A stretch of DNA of 64,000 bases from an uncultured Duncaniella sp. (GTDB lineage: Bacteria > Bacteroidota > Bacteroidia > Bacteroidales > Muribaculaceae): the NCBI GenBank assembly GCA_910587515.1, contig CAJULW010000038.1:1-64000 (forward strand), read 5' to 3'. The notes under the pieces are model-generated. The model was given only the letters and a program-made list of their open reading frames with translations, was not told the DNA's origin and made no database searches. Below, one piece after another: positions 36,964 through 46,452 of this stretch (position 1 is the stretch's first letter; each line of letters begins with the position of its first letter). Both the position numbers and the translations under genes were made by a program.

Positions 36964-39204
36964 TTACTTACGCCTACGCTTTTTCTTGCCATTGTGTGAC
37001 AGGGCTTGCGGAACAGACATTTTTGACCCCATGTGGTCTTCTCCTCGCAAAACATTGCCTTTGTCATCAAGAAGGACAAAATCAAGTAATTTTTTCTCAA
37101 GATCTGCCCGGGCGACTTTTATATTTACGTTGTCTCCAAGACGATATCGATGGTTGTGCCTACGGCCTACAAGACAATGATTCTTTTCGTCAAAATCATA
37201 GTAATCGTCAGCAAGATCTCGCATAGGCACAAGTCCTTCACAAAGATTGTCATTCAATTCCACATATAGTCCCCACTCAGTAACTCCTGAAATAATCCCA
37301 GAATAAGTGTCGCCTATATGCTCTTGCATATACTCTACCTGCTTATACTTTATAGACGATCTCTCCGCTGTAGCAGCAAGCTGTTCCATCTCGCTGGAGT
37401 GTTTGCATTGCTCCTCGAGTTTCTGAAGATTTGCACTTCTGCCTCCGTCAAGATATTTTTCGAGCAGACGATGAACCATCATATCCGGATACCTGCGTAT
37501 GGGCGAGGTAAAATGGGTATAATAATCAAACCCCAATCCATAATGGCCTATGTTGTCAGTCGTATAAATCGCTTTTGCCATTGAACGGATTGCGAGTGTG
37601 GAAAGATAATTTTCTTCTCCACGACCTTTTATCTCGTCAAGCATACGGTTGATCGAACGGTTGATATCTCTGGGTGTACCTGAAGATTTTACCTTATAAC
37701 CAAAATTACGGGCTATCGCGGCAAAATCAGACAGACGTGACGGATCAGGGACATCATGAACACGGTATACGAAAGCTTTGGGCTTTTTCTTTCCTTCCGG
37801 TTTTCCCACAAACGCAGCCACTGTCTTATTGGCCAACAACATGAACTCCTCGATCAACTTATTCGCATCTTTTGACACTTTGAAAAATACGCCTAACGGT
37901 TTTCCTTTTTCGTCAATGTTGAATTTTACTTCCGCACGGTCGAACTCTACAGACCCGTTATCGTAACGTTGCCGACGAAGAAGCTTAGCAAGCTCATTCA
38001 TTTTTTGAATCTCATCAACATAATCCCCTTTTCCGGTCTCGATAACTTGCTGAGCTTCTTCATAGGAGAATCTCCGGTCTGACTTAATGACAGTCTTGGC
38101 TATCTTTGAACTGAGAACCTTAGCATCGTCATCAATATGAAATATCACTGAAAATGCGAGTTTTTCTTCATCCGGTCTCAATGAACAGATGCCATTGCAT
38201 AGGTGTTCCGGCAACATCGGCACGACACGATCGACAAGATAGACCGAAGTGGCCCGCCTCTGAGCCTCGCGGTCGATAATTGTATCTGGATATACATAAT
38301 GCGTGACATCAGCGATATGTACACCGATTTCATATCGACCATCTGAAAGACGTCTGAAAGAAAGGGCGTCGTCAAAATCTTTCGCGTCAGCGGGGTCTAT
38401 CGTAAATGTGAGAACATTACGCATATCAATACGCTGTGCTATGACCTCATCGGTAATTCCCGCTTGAATTTTACTTGCAGCCTTTTCCACGGTCGACGGA
38501 TATTTGTACGGCAATCCGAATTCAGCGAGTATCGCATGGATTTCGGTATTGTTTTCTCCAGCTTTTCCAAGGATATCTATGACCTCTCCGCTTGGGTTTT
38601 TAAAATCATCTTTCCACTCGGTTATACGTACAACAGCCTTGTCACCGGTTTCGCCACCTTTGAGTTTTGCTTTGGGAATAAAAATGTCTGTCGAGAGAAA
38701 TTTCGAATCCGTCAACAGATATCCGAAATGACGGTCAACTTTAAGAGTTCCGATAAACGTTTGTTCCTTCTTTTCGATTATCTCGATAACCTCGGCTTCC
38801 GGTTCCGCTCCTCTGCGATGAGCTGCAATATTTATTCTTACACGATCTCCGTTAAGAGCATGCATCGAGTTGCGTTCGGCCACAAATATGGTTTCACCGT
38901 CAGTATCCGTGACCACAGAGTTCTTGCCATTGCTGCGACGTACAAAAACGCCAGTGGCCTCATTACCTCGCTGCGGTGATTTATATTTTCCCGGAGAAAC
39001 TTCTATGATCTCACCTTTAAATGCCATTTCAACCAACATTAATGCGATATTACGCTGCTGTGCCGCTGTTTTCGCACCAATGGAATGAGCCACCTGTTTA
39101 TAATTATAGGTGTTGTTGTTTTGCTGCGCGACAAAATATTCCACTTTTTTTGCAAGTGTGGAACTGATTCGTATGCCGGCTTCATTTTTAGAGGATTGAG
39201 CCAT
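36964..39204 (-). CDS. rnr: Ribonuclease R
   Basis: 3'-5' exoribonuclease of 746 residues that degrades structured RNA. Domains in order: N-terminal winged helix (VAHSIGAKTAAQQRN), cold-shock domains with GTLKVDRHFGYLL, the RNB catalytic domain with TIDPADAKDFDDALS (metal-binding aspartates) and HFTSPIRRYPDMMVHR, and a C-terminal S1 domain. The last residues are basic (KKRRRK). It lies 53 bases after gyrB and 32 before the prenyl synthase. Confidence 0.96.
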   Translation of the reverse strand: MAQSSKNEAGIRISSTLAKKVEYFVAQQNNNTYNYKQVAHSIGAKTAAQQRNIALMLVEMAFKGEIIEVSPGKYKSPQRGNEATGVFVRRSNGKNSVVTDTDGETIFVAERNSMHALNGDRVRINIAAHRRGAEPEAEVIEIIEKKEQTFIGTLKVDRHFGYLLTDSKFLSTDIFIPKAKLKGGETGDKAVVRITEWKDDFKNPSGEVIDILGKAGENNTEIHAILAEFGLPYKYPSTVEKAASKIQAGITDEVIAQRIDMRNVLTFTIDPADAKDFDDALSFRRLSDGRYEIGVHIADVTHYVYPDTIIDREAQRRATSVYLVDRVVPMLPEHLCNGICSLRPDEEKLAFSVIFHIDDDAKVLSSKIAKTVIKSDRRFSYEEAQQVIETGKGDYVDEIQKMNELAKLLRRQRYDNGSVEFDRAEVKFNIDEKGKPLGVFFKVSKDANKLIEEFMLLANKTVAAFVGKPEGKKKPKAFVYRVHDVPDPSRLSDFAAIARNFGYKVKSSGTPRDINRSINRMLDEIKGRGEENYLSTLAIRSMAKAIYTTDNIGHYGLGFDYYTHFTSPIRRYPDMMVHRLLEKYLDGGRSANLQKLEEQCKHSSEMEQLAATAERSSIKYKQVEYMQEHIGDTYSGIISGVTEWGLYVELNDNLCEGLVPMRDLADDYYDFDEKNHCLVGRRHNHRYRLGDNVNIKVARADLEKKLLDFVLLDDKGNVLRGEDHMGSKMSVPQALSHNGKKKRRRK

Positions 39205-39257
39205 AATAGTTTCGGTGTGAGTTGGTTTATATATAACCGAGGTTTAACATGATTGGT

Positions 39258-41198
39258 TCAGGCGTCTATATTGGCGTAATTAGCGTTCGATTCGATAAAA
39301 TCACGACGCGGAGCCACATCCTCACCCATAAGCATTGAGAATATACGGTCCGCCTCGACAGCGTCGTTTATAGTAACCTGCTTAAGCAACCGTTGTTCCG
39401 GATCCATAGTCGTGTCACGAAGCTCTTCAGCACTCATCTCGCCAAGACCCTTATAACGCTGTACTTTTGTTTTTTCTCCGTTTATCGCTATAAACTGTTG
39501 CACTTGCGCGTCAGTCCAGCAATATTCTTCCGCCTTGCCTCGTGTACATTTATACAATGGCGGGGTTGCAAGATATAAATATCCCTGCTCTATGATAGGA
39601 CGCATTCGGCGGAAGAAGAATGTCATAAGCAACGTCGCGATATGGCTTCCGTCGACATCGGCATCGGTCATTATTATTATCTTATGATAAGCAAGGCGTG
39701 AGAGATTGATCTCCATAGGGTCTTCTTCGGTCCCAATGGTCACACGCATAGCTCTATACAGGCTTGTGATTTCTTGGTTATCAAGAATTTTATGATCCAT
39801 TGCCTTCTCCACGTTCAATATTTTACCTCGTAGAGGCAATATCGCCTGGAAAGTTCTATCGCGGCCTTGTTTTGCTGTTCCGCCTGCAGAATCACCCTCG
39901 ACAAGAAACAGTTCACAATCTTCCGCGTGACGTGACGAGCAATCCGCCAATTTTCCAGGAAGTCCACCACCCGCCAACGGTGATTTACGTTGTATTTTCT
40001 GTCGTGCGTTAAGAGCGGCGTGGCGAGCCTGCGCTGCCAATACGATCTTATCGACAATCACTCTGGCCTGACGCGGGTGTTCCTCAAGATAATATCTTAA
40101 CGCTTCGCTTACTGCAGCCGAAACAGCACCCTGCACTTCACTGTTTCCAAGTTTGGTCTTTGTCTGCCCTTCGAACTGTGGTTCAAGAACTTTAACGGAT
40201 ATAACCGCTGTTAATCCTTCACGGAAGTCGTCACCAGATACTTCCACCTTGACTTTTTCAAGCAACTTATTGTCTTCAGCATACTTTTTTAAAGTCGTGG
40301 TCAGACCTCGACGGAAACCAGTCAAATGCGTACCGCCTTCTATAGTGTGGATATTATTAACGAAAGAATAGACGTTTTCGTTATAAGTATTATTGTACGT
40401 CAAAGCAACCTCTACCGGAATTCCTTGTCTCTCTGTATTCAAATGAATGACGTCATTGATCAGGGATTCTTTATTTGAATCCAAATAGAGAACAAATTCC
40501 CTTAATCCGTCTTTGGAATAGAACCGCTCAGTACGTGGATTGCCTTCAGCGTCCGTTTTACGAAGATCCGACAGTGTAAGCGTTATGCCCGCATTAAGAA
40601 ACGCAAGATCACGCAAGCGTGTTGCCAATGTGTCATAATCGTATTCCGTCACAGTAAAAATAGAACTGTCCGGGAGAAAGGTAACAGTCGTTCCGGTGCT
40701 GTCACTCTCCCCTATCACCTGAAGGTCGGACGTCGGTTTTCCACAGGAATATTCCTGCATAAAAATCTTACCGTCACGACGGACTTCGGCTCTGAGATAA
40801 GAAGACAGAGCGTTTACACATGACACCCCGACACCATGCAGACCACCTGACACCTTATATGATCCTTTATCAAATTTACCACCGGCATGAAGCACTGTCA
40901 ACACCACCTCAAGAGCACTTTTGTGCTCTTTCTCATGCATGTCAACCGGAATTCCGCGGCCGTTATCAACCACAGTAATGGAATTATCTTTATTGATAGT
41001 CACTTCAATATGCGTGGCATAACCTGCAAGAGCCTCGTCAATCGAATTGTCAACAACCTCATATACGAGATGATGCAATCCTTTGAAACTGATGTCTCCA
41101 ATATACATGGCCGGACGCTTTCTTACAGCCTCCAAGCCTTCAAGCACCTGTATATTACTTGCGCTATAAACTTCTTCGCGTTCTTTGTCTTCTGACAT
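39258..41198 (-). CDS. gyrB: DNA gyrase subunit B
   Basis: ATP-binding subunit of gyrase, 646 residues. GHKL ATPase motifs are VVDNSIDEALAGYA, VDNGRGIPVD and GGLHGVGVSCVNALS. The TOPRIM domain has LFLVEGDSAGG and IMTDADVDGSHI. The C-terminus RRDFIESNANYANIDA is standard for gyrB in this order. The frame is open to a TTG at 41222, but the ATG at 41198 gives the normal N-terminus. A full promoter lies about 110 bases upstream. Confidence 0.97.
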   Translation of the reverse strand: MSEDKEREEVYSASNIQVLEGLEAVRKRPAMYIGDISFKGLHHLVYEVVDNSIDEALAGYATHIEVTINKDNSITVVDNGRGIPVDMHEKEHKSALEVVLTVLHAGGKFDKGSYKVSGGLHGVGVSCVNALSSYLRAEVRRDGKIFMQEYSCGKPTSDLQVIGESDSTGTTVTFLPDSSIFTVTEYDYDTLATRLRDLAFLNAGITLTLSDLRKTDAEGNPRTERFYSKDGLREFVLYLDSNKESLINDVIHLNTERQGIPVEVALTYNNTYNENVYSFVNNIHTIEGGTHLTGFRRGLTTTLKKYAEDNKLLEKVKVEVSGDDFREGLTAVISVKVLEPQFEGQTKTKLGNSEVQGAVSAAVSEALRYYLEEHPRQARVIVDKIVLAAQARHAALNARQKIQRKSPLAGGGLPGKLADCSSRHAEDCELFLVEGDSAGGTAKQGRDRTFQAILPLRGKILNVEKAMDHKILDNQEITSLYRAMRVTIGTEEDPMEINLSRLAYHKIIIMTDADVDGSHIATLLMTFFFRRMRPIIEQGYLYLATPPLYKCTRGKAEEYCWTDAQVQQFIAINGEKTKVQRYKGLGEMSAEELRDTTMDPEQRLLKQVTINDAVEADRIFSMLMGEDVAPRRDFIESNANYANIDA

Positions 41199-41308
41199 GG
41201 GATATAATGAATAATTACTCAATGTTTACAATACCGTTTTTTTCATCCATGATTACAGACGAATCAACCTTGACACCGAATGGCGTGACTATCGATCATT
41301 CGGGCTAA

Positions 41309-41340
41309 CAAAATTACTAAAATTTCCGAAGTTAAACAAA
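41309..41340 (-). promoter_or_regulatory. Promoter of gyrB
   Basis: Minus strand TTTG (41337-41340), 20 bases, TAATTTTG (41309-41316). Full consensus; leader about 100 nt. Confidence 0.75.
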
Positions 41341-41396
41341 TGGCGATACGACAAATTCCCTCTGTCCGTTCGGCCTTAAAACGCAATAGGGGGATA

Positions 41397-42173
41397 TCAA
41401 TCATTGGCCATTGCCTGTGATAGGCGATGTTCCAGTTCAGTAGAGCTTAATCGGGTTGTCAATGCACCGCGATGAGCGACAGAGATATTTCCGGTTTCCT
41501 CTGAAACGACTATCGCAAAAGCATCGGTAGCTTGCGATATGCCAAGGGCGGAGCGGTGCCTGAGGCCCAATGCACGTGGCACGTTTCTATCATGGCTGAC
41601 CGGCAATATGCAGCCTGCGCTTCTGATCCGGTCACGATCGATGATCATCGCTCCGTCGTGGAGGGGAGAGTTTTTAAAAAATATATTTTCGATCAATCGC
41701 GAATTAATGTCGGCATCAATAATATCACCGCTTTTTTCGTATGATTCCAATGGGATCTCCTGCCTGATCACAATCAAAGCTCCGGTTTTCGTCTTTGACA
41801 TGTTCATACAGGCGTACACTATCGGAAGCACATATTTTCGAGCATCGGAAGCCCCTTCCCCTTTGTCGTGACGGAAAAGTTTTTTGAGAAACCTCCATCT
41901 TTTATGGTCTCCAAGCTCCACAAGAAATCTTTTTATCTGATCCTGAAACAATATAACAAGCACAAGTAACCCTATGCCCATAAACTGATCCAAAATGGAT
42001 CCAAGCAACTTAAGTTCAAGTATCTGCGATGTCAACACCCAAACCACAATGAAAGCAAGTACACCAAAAAATATGTTCAGCGTACCGCTTTCTTTCATTA
42101 TACGGTAAAGATAAAACAGCAGAAGCGCTACTATCGCTATATCAAACGCATCTTTAATGCCGAAATGGTCCAT
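41397..42173 (-). CDS. cdaA: Diadenylate cyclase CdaA
   Basis: Membrane-bound enzyme of 258 residues that makes c-di-AMP from two ATP. Three N-terminal helices (residues 8-85) are followed by the DisA_N domain with its DGAMIID and RHRSALGIS motifs and a conserved LPVS between them. It lies 12 bases after folP, an arrangement common in Bacteroidota. It is probably the main c-di-AMP synthase; phosphodiesterases and the CdaR regulator are not in the window. Confidence 0.95.
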   Translation of the reverse strand: MDHFGIKDAFDIAIVALLLFYLYRIMKESGTLNIFFGVLAFIVVWVLTSQILELKLLGSILDQFMGIGLLVLVILFQDQIKRFLVELGDHKRWRFLKKLFRHDKGEGASDARKYVLPIVYACMNMSKTKTGALIVIRQEIPLESYEKSGDIIDADINSRLIENIFFKNSPLHDGAMIIDRDRIRSAGCILPVSHDRNVPRALGLRHRSALGISQATDAFAIVVSEETGNISVAHRGALTTRLSSTELEHRLSQAMAND

Positions 42174-42185
42174 TTGATTTTTGTG

Positions 42186-43025
42186 TTAAAATGTTGACAA
42201 TTCAAACAATTTTACCGCCTGCACAGCTTCTTTCACGTCATGCACTCGGATAATTGACGCGCCTTTGGTCAAAGCGATCGTGTTCAAAGCCACGGTCGCG
42301 GAAAGAGATTCTTCAGATGAAATGGATAACGACCGTGTTATCATCGATTTTCTTGACACTCCTACAAGCACCGGGCAGCCTAAAACATCGAATGACCGTA
42401 AATGTTTCATCATGATGAAATTCTGATCACACGTTTTACTGAACCCGAAACCGGGATCGACGATCACATCCGACACGCCTTTGAGATGTAGCTCACGAAG
42501 TTTACGAGACAGATCGTCTATAACATCAGCCGTGACATCAACATAATCCGTATGCCGCATCATGGTCTCAGGAGTCCCGCGCATATGCATCAATATATAC
42601 GGCACGTTCATTTCCGCGACAGCATCGTACATATCTACGTCAAGATCTCCTCCTGAAATATCATTTATCATATCAGCGCCAAACTCCTCTATAGCCATCT
42701 TTGCTACCCCAGCCCTAAACGTGTCGACAGAAACAGGAATTTCAGTATTTATCTGACGTATGATGCCCATCCCCAAACGCAATCTCGATATCTCTTCCTC
42801 AACAGGTACGTCATCAGCGCCAGGACGCGACGAATACGCTCCGATATCAATCATATCAGCACCGTCAACGATAAGTTTCTTTACTCTCTCGGATATGGAG
42901 ATTTCGTCCATTGCCCTCGAACCACAATAAAAGGAATCCGGTGTCACGTTAAGTATACCCATGACCTGCGGCCTATTGTACCAGCGCAACTCTCCCTTGA
43001 TATTTAGCGAAAACGGTTGAAACAT
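42186..43025 (-). CDS. folP: Dihydropteroate synthase
   Basis: Folate-pathway TIM-barrel enzyme (279 residues) joining pABA and dihydropterin pyrophosphate; target of sulfonamides. Motifs: VMGILNVTPDSF (pterin/pABA loop 1), IDIGAYSSRPGA (loop 2), NDISGG, and VDPGFGFSKT. SVSRKS appears as GVSRKSMI, and the end has IIRVHDVKEA. The ATG at 43025 is preferred over an upstream in-frame TTG at 43034. It is co-transcribed with cdaA. Confidence 0.96.
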   Translation of the reverse strand: MFQPFSLNIKGELRWYNRPQVMGILNVTPDSFYCGSRAMDEISISERVKKLIVDGADMIDIGAYSSRPGADDVPVEEEISRLRLGMGIIRQINTEIPVSVDTFRAGVAKMAIEEFGADMINDISGGDLDVDMYDAVAEMNVPYILMHMRGTPETMMRHTDYVDVTADVIDDLSRKLRELHLKGVSDVIVDPGFGFSKTCDQNFIMMKHLRSFDVLGCPVLVGVSRKSMITRSLSISSEESLSATVALNTIALTKGASIIRVHDVKEAVQAVKLFELSTF

Positions 43026-43056
43026 GATTGTCAACTACTATAGTATTATGAAATCG

Positions 43057-43088
43057 CGAAGTTAACAATAATACCGTTTCCATCCAAA
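43057..43088 (-). promoter_or_regulatory. Likely promoter of folP-cdaA
   Basis: Minus strand TTTG (43085-43088), 20 bases, TAACTTCG (43057-43064; one mismatch to TAnnTTTG). It lies downstream of the hairpin at 43113-43154, so folP need not depend on transcription through the gap. Confidence 0.55.
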
Positions 43089-43112
43089 AAATCATCTCTT
43101 ATCAGTGCGTAA

Positions 43113-43154
43113 ACGACAATACGACCTCTCCTCACGGAGAAGTCGTATTGTTGT
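43113..43154. terminator. Long hairpin with GTCGTATTGT arms
   Basis: ACAATACGAC (43116-43125) pairs with GTCGTATTGT (43142-43151), and inside it TCTCC pairs with GGAGA around a TCAC loop; outer bases extend the stem. T tails are short on both sides. It is a likely terminator of leftward transcription before folP. Confidence 0.65.
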
Positions 43155-43343
43155 CTTAGCAATAAGACTCTACAAACCTAACATAAAAACACATTTACTA
43201 TTATGCAATTCTTCTCATATAACTAATGATTTTACGCTAAGATACTAACAATCTATACTAACCCTAAAACTAAAATATGCATAATTAAAAACAGTCAGAA
43301 ATGATATTGCATACGGTGTTTCAACCGCAAGTTTCTCACTGTT
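43113..43343 (-). ncRNA. Candidate structured RNA of about 230 nt
   Basis: A canonical minus-strand promoter (43350-43380) would start transcription near 43343, exactly at the base of a rod-like hairpin (43289-43344). Its stems are AAACAGT/ACTGTTT, AGAAA/TTTCT, TTG/CAA and CGGT/ACCG. The transcript would run to the terminator-like hairpin at 43113-43154. No ORF longer than a few codons is present. I do not recognise the RNA. It could also be the leader of folP or the 3' region of the DUF6377 gene. Confidence 0.55.
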
Positions 43344-43349
43344 TCAATG

Positions 43350-43380
43350 CAAAATTAAGGCTATTTCTTCATTCACACAA
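43350..43380 (-). promoter_or_regulatory. Promoter of the candidate RNA
   Basis: Minus strand TTG (43378-43380), 20 bases, TAATTTTG (43350-43357). Confidence 0.65.
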
Positions 43381-43547
43381 GCGACAATATCTAAAATTGA
43401 GGATATATAAATAATAATACATTATTAAACACTTGATATCCAATAAGAAAATATAATTAAAATAAGCTATAATATAGAATGAAATCAAGGAAATTAAGAT
43501 AGAATCATATAATTACAACAACAATATTACATCAAAACACATCCATT
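43381..43547. other. AT-rich non-coding stretch after the DUF6377 gene
   Basis: Very AT-rich, no ORF with coding character and no clear hairpin. It separates the DUF6377 gene from the RNA candidate. Confidence 0.5.
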
Positions 43548-45140
43548 TCAGGAAACGGATTTGATTTTCATAACATCGCTTTCAAAAGAGTCTCGCGATA
43601 TGGCCCGATTTCTCAATTTGTTTCGATAAGTATAAATCGTATAGACTGAATAATTCAGCATCTGAGCGATACGTGAACTTTCTTCAATGCCCAGTCTCAT
43701 GAAAGCGATTATTCGCAAATCGGTATTGAGTTTTTCACCTTCACGAAGAACGATCTGTTCGTCGGATCGAAGAAGTTTATTGACATCTTTTACAAAATTT
43801 GGATATATGTGTAGAAACGCATCATCAAATACATCGTAAAACTCTTTGGACTGTTCCTCTATAAATTTACCATGTTTGGTTATCTTGATCAGATCTTCAA
43901 CCTTGCCTGTGGTTATTTTGCGATTGACCATTTTGTTGAATTGGTTAAGTTTGTCCATATAAATCGAGCAAAGATTCAGGAACTGGGTTATATAGACATC
44001 TTTAGTACTGTTGGCCTCTTCAAGACGGACAGCCATTTTATTAACTTGCCTATTTTTTCTATGCAAGATATATAACGTGGTTCCTAAAATGACAAGAAGC
44101 ATCGCCATTATTGATATAATTATATAGATCCTCGTTTTCGATGCCTTCATTTCTGCTTTGTGGGCATTCTCTATTATAGGAAACACCTGTGAAGATTGGA
44201 CTATACGAAGAGGAGCGTTACATTCAACCGCCTCCGACAAGGCGGTTGAAAGATAATCGTATGCATGGTTTATATCTCCGTTCAGATACATTATGCGTCC
44301 AAGTTCTTGCAAAGAAGATATTTCAAGTGTAGCGCCTTTGGTATCGGCGATCGATGAAAGAGCGAGATAATAAACATATGAATGGTGTTCCCCTCTGGCA
44401 TTTGAAATATCGGCTAAAAGATGACATGCTCTCGCATAAAGATTGTCTTCTTCCGGAAGTATATCGATCAGAAGCATCAATATTGTCTTTGCCTTGGAAT
44501 ATTCCTGTTGATAGAAATAATATTCCCCTTGGTTTAACATATAACGTGGCGAACCAGCCTTCAAAAACGTGATCAATTTCGCTTGCGCGTCATGAGCCTT
44601 GGCCATGTAACCATCGTGGATCTCCGGATAATCCACATAATACGATGCTATATAGAAATACATTTGTCTGGCAGCGTCATAATACTCCTGATACATACCG
44701 AGAGGCAATGACTCGACATCTATTTTTTCAAAACAATCTATAGCCTGGCTGATAAAGGCCAACAAAGGCATGTACGTCGCACGTCGCAATTCGAATCTTG
44801 ATGCGACAGAGTCAATCGACAATGAATGTGCAAGCTCTAAACCATGTGTATAAAACGTCAATGCTGAGTCCGTATTGAAGGCGTTGTAGCTGTCTCCGAG
44901 CGAAAGATATATAGCAAGTTTGTCATGAGGGTCCATATTGTCTGACGACAATACAGATTGAAGCGAATCAATTCCAGAACGACGGTTTTCTATATAGATG
45001 TGACGCTTGGCCAATTCCTTGTCAAGACGTGAAAGAACTTCCTTCACTTCTTTATGGCCTATGTTTCCGGCAGACGATGCCACCCTCGTAAATAAAGCCA
45101 ATAATAGGCAAACAAGTATTGATAAGTGGTATTTTCGCAT
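43548..45140 (-). CDS. Membrane TPR regulator, DUF6377 family
   Basis: 530 residues. A signal/anchor (LSILVCLLLALFTRVASSA) leads to a periplasmic helical-repeat region of TPR type (residues 30-320: SLGDSYNAF, MLLIDILPEEDNLYARACHLLADI). A transmembrane helix near residue 335-355 (IIISIMAMLLVILGTTLYIL) is followed by a coiled linker and a cytoplasmic C-terminal domain. That domain ends with LGIEESSRIAQMLNYSVYTI, which reads like a LuxR-type helix-turn-helix. The architecture fits DUF6377 proteins: a one-component sensor that could bind DNA directly from the membrane. Ligand and targets are unknown. Confidence 0.8.
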   Translation of the reverse strand: MRKYHLSILVCLLLALFTRVASSAGNIGHKEVKEVLSRLDKELAKRHIYIENRRSGIDSLQSVLSSDNMDPHDKLAIYLSLGDSYNAFNTDSALTFYTHGLELAHSLSIDSVASRFELRRATYMPLLAFISQAIDCFEKIDVESLPLGMYQEYYDAARQMYFYIASYYVDYPEIHDGYMAKAHDAQAKLITFLKAGSPRYMLNQGEYYFYQQEYSKAKTILMLLIDILPEEDNLYARACHLLADISNARGEHHSYVYYLALSSIADTKGATLEISSLQELGRIMYLNGDINHAYDYLSTALSEAVECNAPLRIVQSSQVFPIIENAHKAEMKASKTRIYIIISIMAMLLVILGTTLYILHRKNRQVNKMAVRLEEANSTKDVYITQFLNLCSIYMDKLNQFNKMVNRKITTGKVEDLIKITKHGKFIEEQSKEFYDVFDDAFLHIYPNFVKDVNKLLRSDEQIVLREGEKLNTDLRIIAFMRLGIEESSRIAQMLNYSVYTIYTYRNKLRNRAISRDSFESDVMKIKSVS

Positions 45141-45193
45141 TTCAAGGTAATAAGGTCGAGAGGAAGATTTAAGGAGATGGACGTTAAGAATAT

Positions 45194-45226
45194 GAGAATA
45201 AAGGTGCTTAAAGCACCTTTATTCTC
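45194..45226. terminator. 15-bp terminator stem overlapping the purT stop codon
   Basis: Fifteen-base perfect arms (45194-45208 and 45212-45226) with a three-base loop. The right arm is the last codons of purT and the stop codon (45208-45210) lies in the loop. It separates purT from the DUF6377 gene. Confidence 0.8.
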
Positions 45227-46392
45227 AGTTTATCATACGCGCGATCGGCTTTGGCGCGTGCCTCCTCCACGGAGTCTGCGGTAGCGAGAATCACGCCCAT
45301 GCGACGATGTCCCTTAACTTCCGGCTTTCCAAATATACGCATTTGAACTCCGGGTTCTTCAAGGACCTTGTCAAGATTGTCCATAATCACCTCTTTGCTG
45401 TCTCCTTCAACCACGACAGCCCGCGATGCGGATGGAGCGAGAAAGCGTATTTCGGGTACAGGCAATCCGGTCAAAGCACGTGCGTGCAATGCGAACTCAC
45501 TGAGCTCTTGAGATATCATTGTGACCATACCTGTGTCATGTGGACGCGGTGACACTTCACTAAAAATGACATCGTTACCACTGATAAACAACTCTACTCC
45601 AAAAATTCCGTAGCCTCCAAGAGCATCGGTAACCTTGCGGGCTATTTCCTGTGCCGCAGCCTTTGCTTCCGGTGTCATGGCCTGAGGCTGCCACGAATAG
45701 CGGTAGTCTCCGTCTATCTGTATGTGTCCGATAGGCTCGCAGAATGATGTGCCAGCGACAGAACGTACTGTCAACAGTGTTATTTCGTAGTCAAATTTTA
45801 CAAATCCTTCGACTATAACCCGTCCGACTCCTGCCCGTCCGCCTTCTTGTGCGATTTTCCAAGAATTTTCAATATCATCCGCTGTCTTGATTACGCTTTG
45901 CCCATGACCGCTCGATGACATGATAGGTTTTACTACGCAAGGTATACCTACACTTTCAACAGCAGCCTTGAACTCTTCATAGTCCGATGCGAATTTATAG
46001 GGAGACGTAGGTACACCGAGTTCTTCAGCGGCAAGACGACGTATACCTTCACGATTCATGGTCAGCAATGCGGCTCGTGCGGTGGGGGTCACATTATAAC
46101 CGTCTTTTTCAAGGTCTACGAGGACAGGTGTGGCAATAGCTTCTACCTCCGGAATGATATGATCAGGGTGCTCCTCGACGATGGCTTCACGCAAAGCCTC
46201 AGCGTCAAGCATACTGAAAACACGGCTTTTGTCAGCCACGTGCATAGCCGGCGCATTGACGTATTTATCGCATGCGACAACTTCTATGCCCATGCGCTGC
46301 AATTCGATAGCTACTTCTTTACCTAATTCGCCACTGCCGAGAAGCATGGCCTTACGACCACTTCCGGTCCATTTACTTCCTATTTTTGCCAT
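45208..46392 (-). CDS. purT: Formate-dependent phosphoribosylglycinamide formyltransferase
   Basis: ATP-grasp enzyme of purine synthesis (394 residues), converting GAR and formate to FGAR without folate. The start KAMLLGSGELGKEVAIELQR is the family N-terminus; the ATP-grasp core includes PCVVKPIMSSSGHGQSV and VELFISGNDVIFSEVSPRPH with the metal-binding Glu. The C-terminal domain (RRMGVILATADSVEEARAKA) is complete. The gene is monocistronic, with its own promoter, and ends inside a terminator hairpin. Confidence 0.97.
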   Translation of the reverse strand: MAKIGSKWTGSGRKAMLLGSGELGKEVAIELQRMGIEVVACDKYVNAPAMHVADKSRVFSMLDAEALREAIVEEHPDHIIPEVEAIATPVLVDLEKDGYNVTPTARAALLTMNREGIRRLAAEELGVPTSPYKFASDYEEFKAAVESVGIPCVVKPIMSSSGHGQSVIKTADDIENSWKIAQEGGRAGVGRVIVEGFVKFDYEITLLTVRSVAGTSFCEPIGHIQIDGDYRYSWQPQAMTPEAKAAAQEIARKVTDALGGYGIFGVELFISGNDVIFSEVSPRPHDTGMVTMISQELSEFALHARALTGLPVPEIRFLAPSASRAVVVEGDSKEVIMDNLDKVLEEPGVQMRIFGKPEVKGHRRMGVILATADSVEEARAKADRAYDKLRIKVL

Positions 46393-46444
46393 TCGGAATT
46401 TATAATATGTTATTATGGGTTTTAGATTTAAATCAACGAAAGTG

Positions 46445-46452
46445 CAAAATTA
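46445..46452 (-). promoter_or_regulatory. -7 promoter element of purT
   Basis: TAATTTTG on the minus strand, 52 bases before the ATG at 46392; no clear -33 box. Confidence 0.55.
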
